Source: Anaerotignum sp. (GTDB lineage: Bacteria > Bacillota > Clostridia > Lachnospirales > Anaerotignaceae). Taken from it: a stretch of 64,000 nucleotides of DNA. The notes under the pieces were generated by a model, which was not told the DNA's origin, did no database searches, and saw nothing but the letters and a program-made list of their open reading frames with translations. Shown one piece after another: positions 1-7,231 of the stretch; the stretch's first letter is position 1; every line of letters begins with the position of its first letter. Location of the stretch: the NCBI GenBank assembly GCA_020024455.1, contig JAHHTU010000001.1, positions 95,806-159,805 on the forward strand, read 5' to 3'. Both the position numbers and the translations under genes were made by a program.

Positions 1-417
1 CAGCAGGCGGTGGATACAGCAAGTCGTTTGCGAAGATATACAGATGGCAAAATTTATATGGTGGAAGAAAAAACATTGGAAGAAGTGGGGATTGCCAATC
101 CGGATATTTTGGAAGTATTGGATAAACAAAAGATTGATGTGATATATGGTGCAAACATACAGGAAATACAAAAAGACAGAATTTGTTTGCGAATGGGTGG
201 ACAAAGATATGACTGGCTATTTCGGGAATGTTGTGATACCGTAGAATATCCAATCAAAATCGTGGTTGCAGGTGTCAAGGAAGAAATAGACGATAATGAT
301 GCAATTATGGCGTTGATGGACGAGCGTTTGTCATATGCTGTTGTGGGTGAAAATGATGATATTATAGGTGGTTTAGAAGAAGTTTTTGAACTGTTTTCTC
401 GTTTTTATTTGGCATAA
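1..417 (+). CDS. C-terminal part of an unidentified protein (5' end outside window)
   Basis: The reading frame is open from the first base, so the gene begins before the window; at least 138 residues are visible. I do not recognise the family. The visible part is acidic and soluble, with no membrane segment. A pattern of an LxxxKIDVIYG strand, a GxxxxDW turn and then an AVVGEN segment near the end loosely recalls the last part of FAD/NAD-binding oxidoreductases of the enoate-reductase type, but this is only a weak impression. It is followed by 155 bases that hold the alr promoter. I see no clear terminator after the stop. Confidence 0.6.
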   Translation, partial: QQAVDTASRLRRYTDGKIYMVEEKTLEEVGIANPDILEVLDKQKIDVIYGANIQEIQKDRICLRMGGQRYDWLFRECCDTVEYPIKIVVAGVKEEIDDNDAIMALMDERLSYAVVGENDDIIGGLEEVFELFSRFYLA

Positions 418-478
418 TCTGTTGTATTTGTAAAAATAAGATAAAAAATATTGTGTAAATAATTATTTTTCGTACATA

Positions 479-507
479 TTGTGAATAATAAAACAATATG
501 TTATAAT
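479..507 (+). promoter_or_regulatory. Predicted sigma-A promoter of alr
   Basis: TTGTGA (479-484), a 17-base spacer and TATAAT (502-507). The start codon of alr lies about 65 bases downstream. Assigned by pattern only. Confidence 0.65.
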
Positions 508-572
508 GTACAAAATGATGTGCAAAAGGCATTTGTTCTTTTATCATATACAAAATGAAGGGAGTCTTACAT

Positions 573-1766
573 ATGGAGTTTATCAAAAGAACATGGGCAG
601 AAATTGATTTAGATGCATTAGAGTATAATATCAAACAAATTCGTTCCAAGTTAAGCCCAAACACCAAGGTGATGGGGGTTGCAAAAGGAGACTGCTATGG
701 ACATGGTGATGGATATATTACCAGAATATTGCAAAGAGAAGGATTTGACTGGTTTGGTGTGGCAAATACAGAAGAAGCCATTAGCCTAAGAAAAAAAGGC
801 ATTGACAAACCCATTTTGGTGCTTGGCTATACACCGGAACAATATACAGAGGTGTTGGATAAATACCATATTACACAAGCGGTTGTGGGTATGGATTATA
901 CACAAAGATTACAAAAAGAAGCAAAACGTTTGGGCGTATGTATTGATTGCCACATCAAATTGGATACAGGTATGACAAGAATTGGTTTCCAAACAGATGA
1001 TGAAAACTTTGCACAGTCATTGCAAGATATTATTGCCATCAGCAAAATGGAAAATTTGCGTATTACAGGTATTTTTACACATTTTGCGGTGGCAGATGCA
1101 TATACAGAAGATAATCCCGCATTTACAGAAATGCAGTTTCATAGATTTACAAAAATGATAGATGCGTTGCAAAAAGCAGGTGTAGATGTTGGGATACGCC
1201 ATTGTGCAAATAGTGCTGCGATGATTTCGTATCCCGAAAAGCACTTGGATATGTGTCGTGCAGGGGTGGTTACATATGGTATGTTGCCATCTGCGGAGTG
1301 TCAGGGAAAAATAGATTTGAAACCATTGATGACATTGAAAACAAGTGTGGGTTTGATTAAAAAAGTCAAAGCAGGTGTGCAATTGTCTTATGGCAGAACG
1401 TATACAGCACAAACAGACCGTATCATTGCTACGTTGCCGATTGGATATGCAGATGGATATAACAGATTTTTGTCAAACCAATCCCGTATGTTGATACATG
1501 GGCAATATGCACCGGTGGTTGGGCGAGTATGCATGGACCAAACGATGGTGGATATTACTGATATTCCTGACGTGAAAATGGGTGATGAAGTGGTGGTATT
1601 CGGCAAACAGGGCGATGCGGAAATATCTGTGGAAGAAATTGCCGAAAAATTGCATACCATCAATTATGAAGTGACGTGCATGGTCTCCAAACGTGTGCCA
1701 AGAATTTATATGCGAAACGGTAAAATGCAGGGCATGGTCAATCATATTTTACGTGTGTATGAATAA
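573..1766 (+). CDS. alr: Alanine racemase
   Basis: PLP-dependent enzyme that interconverts L- and D-alanine, giving D-alanine for peptidoglycan and, in this genome, for the dlt pathway encoded near 55-60 kb. The protein has 397 residues, the usual length. The PLP lysine is K38 in the motif VAKGDCYGHG (most family members read VVKADAYGHG, so this is a mild variant). The second catalytic residue is the tyrosine in SYGRTY. The N-terminal TIM-barrel and C-terminal beta domain are both complete. I chose the ATG at 573 because it lies 9 bases after a GAAGGGAG ribosome-binding site; an in-frame ATG at 555 precedes that site. An unrecognised small gene follows after 18 bases and is probably co-transcribed. 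Confidence 0.95.
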   Translation: MEFIKRTWAEIDLDALEYNIKQIRSKLSPNTKVMGVAKGDCYGHGDGYITRILQREGFDWFGVANTEEAISLRKKGIDKPILVLGYTPEQYTEVLDKYHITQAVVGMDYTQRLQKEAKRLGVCIDCHIKLDTGMTRIGFQTDDENFAQSLQDIIAISKMENLRITGIFTHFAVADAYTEDNPAFTEMQFHRFTKMIDALQKAGVDVGIRHCANSAAMISYPEKHLDMCRAGVVTYGMLPSAECQGKIDLKPLMTLKTSVGLIKKVKAGVQLSYGRTYTAQTDRIIATLPIGYADGYNRFLSNQSRMLIHGQYAPVVGRVCMDQTMVDITDIPDVKMGDEVVVFGKQGDAEISVEEIAEKLHTINYEVTCMVSKRVPRIYMRNGKMQGMVNHILRVYE

Positions 1767-1784
1767 GCAAAGGAGAGCAAAGAT

Positions 1785-2105
1785 ATGCAGACGATTGTAA
1801 TTGTGTTATATCCGGAAAGATTGGCATATCCAGATGCAGATTTGCGCTATGATGTTGCAGAGCGTATCGAAACAGATACAGGTGGAAAAATCAAAAGCGA
1901 TGGATACGATTATCTGGAACAAGACCAGATGGCAATTTATTTGCAGGCGGAAGATGCCAAAACAGAGTATTTGTACATTGTGGAATTATTTGAAAAAGAG
2001 CTGTTTTGTGAAAATGATTTATCCAAAAGTGCAGAAATTTATATTTCTGAAAATGCATTTGCAGAGCTTACAGAATGTGAAAAAGTGTTTCCATATACTG
2101 CATAA
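1785..2105 (+). CDS. Small conserved-looking hypothetical protein
   Basis: This 106-residue acidic protein starts at an ATG with a good AAAGGAG site, 18 bases after alr, and ends just before a strong terminator, so it is the last gene of the alr unit. It has no signal peptide, membrane segment or cysteine cluster. The N-terminus (TIVIVLYPERL) looks like a beta strand followed by a helix-rich body. I do not recognise the family and give no function. A longer alternative-frame reading over the same bases is a shadow, since it has no ribosome-binding site and runs through the terminator. Confidence 0.8.
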   Translation: MQTIVIVLYPERLAYPDADLRYDVAERIETDTGGKIKSDGYDYLEQDQMAIYLQAEDAKTEYLYIVELFEKELFCENDLSKSAEIYISENAFAELTECEKVFPYTA

Positions 2106-2120
2106 AATAAGTATAATCAA

Positions 2121-2157
2121 TAACAGCACGCATTTTTATGCGTGCTGTTATTTTTTT
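2121..2157 (+). terminator. Rho-independent terminator of the alr unit
   Basis: A 13-base perfect stem (2121-2133 with 2138-2150) and a 4-base loop are followed by a run of T. Confidence 0.92.
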
Positions 2158-2226
2158 GAAAAAATAAAAGAAATGGTATTTATGAATAGAAATGGAGTTT
2201 TTTTATGTTTTCTTTGTAGCATGATG

Positions 2227-2255
2227 TTGTAAAAACTGACACAAAATGATATACT
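2227..2255 (+). promoter_or_regulatory. Predicted promoter of the HD-GYP/Hpt/kinase cassette
   Basis: TTGTAA (2227-2232), 17 bases, TATACT (2250-2255). It leaves a leader of about 250 bases before the first start codon. Confidence 0.6.
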
Positions 2256-2261
2256 AACGAC

Positions 2262-2510
2262 AAGGACATCTGTTTCCGTGAAGCGGAATTTTTGGCAGAA
2301 ATATGATTAAAAATCGTATAAAACAGAATAAATCACAAAAAACCAGTTGTTTTTTCCATATATAAGCAAATAAATTTGTTTGCGTAAGCGTAAATCATAT
2401 TTTGCTGTGAGAGATGTGGTGTTCTGTTTTTATGAAAGAAAGCATCTCGTTCATTGGTTTCTATATTCAAGAGAAAATGGGTAAAAGAAAGGGAAGGGGA
2501 ATATAAAACT
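2262..2510 (+). promoter_or_regulatory. Long 5' leader without a gene
   Basis: About 250 bases separate the predicted promoter from the start of the HD-GYP gene. The leader contains a small hairpin, TTCCG-TGAAG-CGGAA (2274-2288), and a second weak one near 2367-2384. I do not recognise a known riboswitch; in particular the GEMM-I c-di-GMP consensus is not apparent by eye. No open frame here has a ribosome-binding site. Confidence 0.35.
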
Positions 2511-3626
2511 ATGACACAACAGCAACCTTTATATAAAGCCAGAGACAAAATGCCAAATACATTGATTATTGTAGATGACAGTGCATTAAACAGAGCAATT
2601 TTGCATGAAATTTTTAAGGACACGTATAAAATTGAAGAAGCGGAAAATGGTATGGAATGTTTGGAAATGATTTTAGACCATAAAGAAGAGATTTGTGCAG
2701 TTTTATTGGATATTGTGATGCCTGTCATGAGCGGTATGGAGTTGCTGAGAATATTGCGTACACAACAACTGACAGACCAAATTCCCGTATTTTTTATCAC
2801 AGCAGAAGGCACTGACCGTGTCATCAAAGAAGGGTATGATATGGGGGTTATGGATATCATCAGTAAGCCGGTTGTTCCGTATGTGGTGCAAAAACGTGTC
2901 GATTCTGTGGTGGAATTGTTTCGGGCAAGGCGACAACTCAATCATGTGGTGGAAGAACAGCAAAATGAAATATTGATACAAAAACAAAAAATCATTGAAC
3001 TCAATATCGGTATGATTGAAGCATTGTCTACGGCGATTGAATTTCGCAGCGGGGAAGCCGGTGCACACGTTTTGCGTATCCATGATATTACAAAAGAAAT
3101 GCTCACACATACAAAAATGGGTGATGGCTTGACACAGGAACAGATTGAATTGATTGCCATGGCGTCCATCATGCATGATGTTGGGAAAATTGCAGTGCCT
3201 GACGCAATTTTGAATAAACCGGGGAAATTGACAAAAGAAGAATTTGAGCAAATCAAATTACATACCGTACAAGGTGCACAGTTATTAAAGTGTATTCCGC
3301 AAATGAGAAATCACGAAGCATATCAATATGCCTATGATATTGCAAGACATCATCATGAAAGATGGGACGGAAAAGGCTATCCCGATGGACTAAAACGTGA
3401 TGAGATTTCCGTTTGGTCACAGGTGGTTTCTGTGGCAGACGTATATGATGCATTGGTCAGCAAAAGGGTATACAAAGATGCATTTGAGGCGGATAGAGCA
3501 GTTAAAATGATTTTAGATGGAGAATGTGGTGTATTTTCTCCTACATTATTGGAATGTTTTTTATCCATAGAAAAACAATTACGTTTATTATATCAAGAAA
3601 AAGAGGAGGACAAAACCGGTGAATAA
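2511..3626 (+). CDS. Response regulator with HD-GYP domain (probable c-di-GMP phosphodiesterase)
   Basis: A two-domain cytoplasmic protein of 371 residues. Residues 18-135 form a receiver domain with phospho-acceptor D67 (in LLDIVMP) and the conserved lysine in SKPV. Residues 185-360 form an HD-GYP domain with H222-D223 (MHDVGKI) and the full G289-Y290-P291 signature (GKGYPDG). HD-GYP domains of this kind hydrolyse cyclic di-GMP; activity here is inferred from the intact motifs. The ATG at 2511 follows AGGGGA by 10 bases. An Hpt protein and a hybrid kinase follow directly, the stop overlapping the Hpt start by 8 bases, so the three genes are translationally coupled and probably one phosphorelay. 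Confidence 0.92.
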   Translation: MTQQQPLYKARDKMPNTLIIVDDSALNRAILHEIFKDTYKIEEAENGMECLEMILDHKEEICAVLLDIVMPVMSGMELLRILRTQQLTDQIPVFFITAEGTDRVIKEGYDMGVMDIISKPVVPYVVQKRVDSVVELFRARRQLNHVVEEQQNEILIQKQKIIELNIGMIEALSTAIEFRSGEAGAHVLRIHDITKEMLTHTKMGDGLTQEQIELIAMASIMHDVGKIAVPDAILNKPGKLTKEEFEQIKLHTVQGAQLLKCIPQMRNHEAYQYAYDIARHHHERWDGKGYPDGLKRDEISVWSQVVSVADVYDALVSKRVYKDAFEADRAVKMILDGECGVFSPTLLECFLSIEKQLRLLYQEKEEDKTGE

Positions 3627-3963
3627 AGAACCTCTGATACAAGCAGGTATTGATATAGACAATGTGTTGCAACGTTTGATGGGGAATGAAACGTTGATGG
3701 AGCGGTTTTTGAAAAAGTTCGAACAAGACACTTGTTATCATGATTTGCTTGATGCCGCCAAAAGACAAGATATACAACAAGCCATGACAGCGTCCCATAC
3801 ATTAAAAGGAGTCAGTGCCAATCTTTCTATGACACAGTTGTATGATTTGACAACCAAACAAGTGGATTTGTTGCGTGATAACAAAGCACAGGAAGCATTT
3901 GCTTTGATACCACAAATACAGGCGGTGTATGAAACATTGGTGACAACAATAAGAGGCGAGTAA
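3619..3963 (+). CDS. Stand-alone Hpt (histidine phosphotransfer) protein
   Basis: A 114-residue helical protein carrying the Hpt signature AxxHTLKGVSANL, with H60 as the expected phosphorylated residue. Hpt proteins carry phosphate between receiver domains. Its place between a receiver-HD-GYP gene and a hybrid kinase ending in a receiver suggests it links those two. Translation starts at GTG 3619, which sits after GAGGAGGA and overlaps the upstream gene; the downstream kinase begins one base after its stop. It could not act alone because it has no kinase domain. Confidence 0.9.
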   Translation: MNKEPLIQAGIDIDNVLQRLMGNETLMERFLKKFEQDTCYHDLLDAAKRQDIQQAMTASHTLKGVSANLSMTQLYDLTTKQVDLLRDNKAQEAFALIPQIQAVYETLVTTIRGE

Positions 3964-3964
3964 A

Positions 3965-6478
3965 ATGAACAAAGAAAAGATAAAAGAGATTTTTTCGCAA
4001 ATATATTTTAATCTGATTATATTGGGCGTGTTTGTGATTATGTCTGTTTTATGTGTATGCTCTTTGCGTTTGGCAATGATTGAAAATGCAAAACGTATGG
4101 GGACAGCCCTCTCTCGAAGTTATTCCATAGAAGAAGAATGGAATATGATTGCTTATGAAACATTGATAAAACAAGGGACGGATTTTATTGATGTGGCAAA
4201 AAGACATATGAAAAATACGGAAAAATGGTTGCCGGAATATTTGCTGAGTATCCGTAATATGAATCCGGAAATTGATGTTAAGCCCTATGTTGTTATAGAT
4301 GGAGCATTGTTTGTGATAGAAAAATTTCAAGGCATGGAACAGTACGATTATACCAAAGCAATTTGGTATCAAGATGCGATGAAAGCAGACGGAAAAATTA
4401 TATATACAGATATATATCAGGACTTTGCAACAGGAAAACAAATCATTACCATTGCAAAAAAATGTCAAAATTCAGATACAGTCATGGCGTTTGATATTTT
4501 TCCGGAAAACTTTGCTGTGGTGGACAATGCACAAATCTTACCTGCAAAAAGTTATTATTTTTTGTGTGACTCCAAGCAAAATTTACTCTATTACAAAACA
4601 GATATGGACGTTGCGGAAGAAGAATTGCAAGCCTATGTCAAAGAACTGACCACAAAAATTACGGAAGGTAAATTGGATTATGCAGAAAGTTATGTGTATA
4701 ATCCGGAGGAAGAAAAACGGTCGGTTTATTACAATATATCAGAAAACGGGTGGATGTCTATTGTGACAATTCCGTATCAATGGTTGATGCAGGATTTATA
4801 TACGATTGCCATTAGTTATTTTGTGATATTTGTGATATTTTTATTGATTGCTGTTTTGATGAGTGCAAGACAAATGGTGATGAATCGGGATATGATGCAA
4901 ACAAACGAAACCATTCAGATATTGGGAAATTCCTATTATGCACTGTATCGCATCAATTTTGTCGATGGCAGATATGAAATGATTAAAACAACAGATGCCG
5001 TAAAAGCATATTTGGAACCCGAAGGGGAGTATGATGAATTGTTGCGTGTGCTGGGGGATTTGGTAGAACCAACAACATACCTGAAATTTGTGGAGCGTTT
5101 TTCGATGGAAAATATTCGCAAATTGGTTTCTGAAAAAGTGGGCGAGTATGGTGGTACCATGCTCAGAAAGTTTGATAATACATATAAATGGGTAGATGCA
5201 AGACTGTTGTTTGACCCGTCCTTGAATACAAAAGAAGTGGTGTTGTGTTTTCGGGATATGAATGAAGAAAAACAACAACAATTACAACAAATGCGTTTGA
5301 TGAAAACATCTTTGGAAAGTGTAAGACAAAGCGAAGAATGCAGAAATCGTTTCTTTTTCCGTATGTCACATGATATGAGAACACCTTTGAATGCCATTGT
5401 GGGACTTTCGGAATTGGCACAAAACTATGTCCAAAATCCGGAAAGAATGAAAGAGTATTTATCAAAAATTCATATTTCCAGTAAACAGTTGATGGTGTTA
5501 ATCAATGATATTTTGGAAATCTCCCATTTGGAACATGATAATATGACATTGGAACAAGATACGTTTGATTTGCGCATTTGTTTGAGAAACAGTGCAAAAT
5601 TATTTTGTGACCAAGCGGAACGGGAGTATAAAAATTTTAGCGTGGATTTTGATATCACAGACAACCAAGTCATTGGCGATGAAATGCGTGTGACGCAGAT
5701 TATCAACAATTTGCTTTCCAATGCATTTAAGTTTACAAGCGAAGGTGGCTATATCAAACTTTCGGTCAAAGAAGTGGAACATGGGGAACATACCACATAT
5801 CAAATGGTTGTTTCCGATACGGGCTGCGGTATGACACCGGAATACTTGGAAAAAATATTTGAGCCATATGAAAGAGAAATGTTCCATGCAAAAAATATAC
5901 CGGGAACAGGATTGGGTATGCCGATTGTCAAAAATTTGGTTTCGTTGATGGGTGGGCAAATTTCTGTGGAAAGTGCAGTCAATCGAGGTACTACTTGTAC
6001 AATTACCATTCCGTTTGAAACCGTTGCGGTGGAACAACACGACGATACAGAGGACACATATCAACATGACTCCGAGATTTTGCGGGGCAAAAGAATATTG
6101 TTGGCAGAAGATAATGAAATCAATATGGAAATCACAGTGGAAATATTGCAAATGAATGGCATAGAAGTTATGAAAGCATGGAATGGCTTTGAAGCAGTGG
6201 AGAAATTCGGAAAATCAGAGCCGTATTATTTTGATGCGGTGTTGATGGATATGCAGATGCCGCAGTTAGATGGTTGTGAGGCGGCAAGGACAATCCGAAA
6301 AATGCAACGACCAGATGCACAAACAGTACCGATTATTGCAGTCACAGCAAACGCATTTGCAGAAAATTTGGCAGCTACCACTGCCGCAGGTATGAATGCA
6401 CATATTTCAAAACCGATTGAAATTTCGGTATTGTGTTCGACATTGGTGGAATTGACAAAAAAACGGGTAAAACCATAA
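3965..6478 (+). CDS. Membrane hybrid sensor histidine kinase with C-terminal receiver
   Basis: An 837-residue sensor. A first membrane helix (about residues 17-36) and a second (about 275-298) bracket an external sensing domain of about 240 residues that resembles a Cache-type module. A PAS-like region follows, then HisKA with H469 (MSHDMRTPLNAI), an ATPase domain with N, G1 (DTGCGM) and G2 (GTGLGM) boxes, and a receiver domain at about 700-830 with D762 (LMDMQMP). The architecture fits a His-Asp relay that needs an Hpt, which the preceding gene supplies. The ligand is unknown. It is the last gene of the cassette and is followed by a strong terminator. Confidence 0.93.
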   Translation: MNKEKIKEIFSQIYFNLIILGVFVIMSVLCVCSLRLAMIENAKRMGTALSRSYSIEEEWNMIAYETLIKQGTDFIDVAKRHMKNTEKWLPEYLLSIRNMNPEIDVKPYVVIDGALFVIEKFQGMEQYDYTKAIWYQDAMKADGKIIYTDIYQDFATGKQIITIAKKCQNSDTVMAFDIFPENFAVVDNAQILPAKSYYFLCDSKQNLLYYKTDMDVAEEELQAYVKELTTKITEGKLDYAESYVYNPEEEKRSVYYNISENGWMSIVTIPYQWLMQDLYTIAISYFVIFVIFLLIAVLMSARQMVMNRDMMQTNETIQILGNSYYALYRINFVDGRYEMIKTTDAVKAYLEPEGEYDELLRVLGDLVEPTTYLKFVERFSMENIRKLVSEKVGEYGGTMLRKFDNTYKWVDARLLFDPSLNTKEVVLCFRDMNEEKQQQLQQMRLMKTSLESVRQSEECRNRFFFRMSHDMRTPLNAIVGLSELAQNYVQNPERMKEYLSKIHISSKQLMVLINDILEISHLEHDNMTLEQDTFDLRICLRNSAKLFCDQAEREYKNFSVDFDITDNQVIGDEMRVTQIINNLLSNAFKFTSEGGYIKLSVKEVEHGEHTTYQMVVSDTGCGMTPEYLEKIFEPYEREMFHAKNIPGTGLGMPIVKNLVSLMGGQISVESAVNRGTTCTITIPFETVAVEQHDDTEDTYQHDSEILRGKRILLAEDNEINMEITVEILQMNGIEVMKAWNGFEAVEKFGKSEPYYFDAVLMDMQMPQLDGCEAARTIRKMQRPDAQTVPIIAVTANAFAENLAATTAAGMNAHISKPIEISVLCSTLVELTKKRVKP

Positions 6479-6482
6479 TAGA

Positions 6483-6526
6483 AAAAGCCAAGTAAAGTAT
6501 GGATAGATTTTACTTGGCTTTTTTGT
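6483..6526 (+). terminator. Rho-independent terminator of the signalling cassette
   Basis: A 14-base stem (6483-6496 with 6509-6522) and a 12-base loop, ending in a T run. Confidence 0.92.
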
Positions 6527-6598
6527 TTGTAAAATCATAGAATTTTTACGAAAAATGCAGTATACTGTTCTTACGAACAAAGAAGGAGTGCATATGGT

Positions 6599-7228
6599 GT
6601 GTTGGTGACGGCGATTGTACCACAAAAAAAAGACGAAAACAGACAAAATATTTTTATTGATGGTGTGTTTGCGTTTGCATTGGTCAAACAAGATGTGCTA
6701 TATTTTAAGCTGAAAGAAGGCTGTGAAATTTCACAGCAAACATATGATTTTATACAAGACAACTTGATTTATATAAAGGCACAGGATACCGCATTGTATT
6801 ATCTGGGATATAAAATGCGGACAGAGGCAGAAGTGCGTAAAAAATTGGAAGAAAAAGAGTTTTCGGAAGATGTGATTGAAAAAGTGATGGCATTTCTGGC
6901 AAAATACAATTATTGTAATGATAAAGAATATGCAGTCAAATTTGTCAAAGAGCGATTGCGTTTGCACCCAAAAGGGGTATATGGTTTGAAAATGGAATTG
7001 CGACAAAAAGGCATTGCGGAACAATGGATTGCACAAGCCTTGGAAGAAACAGAGATTGATGAAACAACAGATGCACTGATGTGGATTCGCAAAAAAACAA
7101 GGGGACAGGATATCGAAACATTAGATGAAAAGCAAAAAAGAAAAGTATATGCTTTTTTGCAAAGAAAAGGCTATCGCTGGCAGACCATTGCAGAGGCATT
7201 TGCGATTGCGAAGGAAGGAGAGGAGTAA
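6599..7228 (+). CDS. recX: Regulatory protein RecX
   Basis: A 209-residue helical-repeat protein that binds RecA filaments and limits recombination. The family pattern is clear: ALYYLGYKMRTEAEVRKKL in the first three-helix repeat, a second repeat around YCNDKEYAVKFVKERL and GVYGLKMELRQKGI, and a third near the C-terminus. Length is typical. I take GTG 6599 as the start, 10 bases after AAGGAG; a nearer ATG at 6594 is out of frame and stops after four codons. A TATACT at 6561-6566 is a plausible -10. The neighbouring TPR gene begins 3 bases after the stop. Confidence 0.88.
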   Translation: MLVTAIVPQKKDENRQNIFIDGVFAFALVKQDVLYFKLKEGCEISQQTYDFIQDNLIYIKAQDTALYYLGYKMRTEAEVRKKLEEKEFSEDVIEKVMAFLAKYNYCNDKEYAVKFVKERLRLHPKGVYGLKMELRQKGIAEQWIAQALEETEIDETTDALMWIRKKTRGQDIETLDEKQKRKVYAFLQRKGYRWQTIAEAFAIAKEGEE

Positions 7229-7231
7229 TAT

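Noticed and set aside
1801..2232. A 143-codon frame overlapping the small gene after alr
   Set aside because: It has no ribosome-binding site, runs through the terminator, and reads as Lys/Cys/Ile-rich shadow sequence.
2333..2941. A 202-codon minus-strand frame opposite the HD-GYP gene
   Set aside because: It is a Ser/Ile-rich antisense shadow without a start site, and it crosses the leader and receiver domain.
6566..6579. Inverted repeat TGTTC-TTAC-GAACA before recX as a LexA box
   Set aside because: The half-sites are in the opposite order to the GAAC-N4-GTTC boxes found at lexA, so it does not match this organism's operator.
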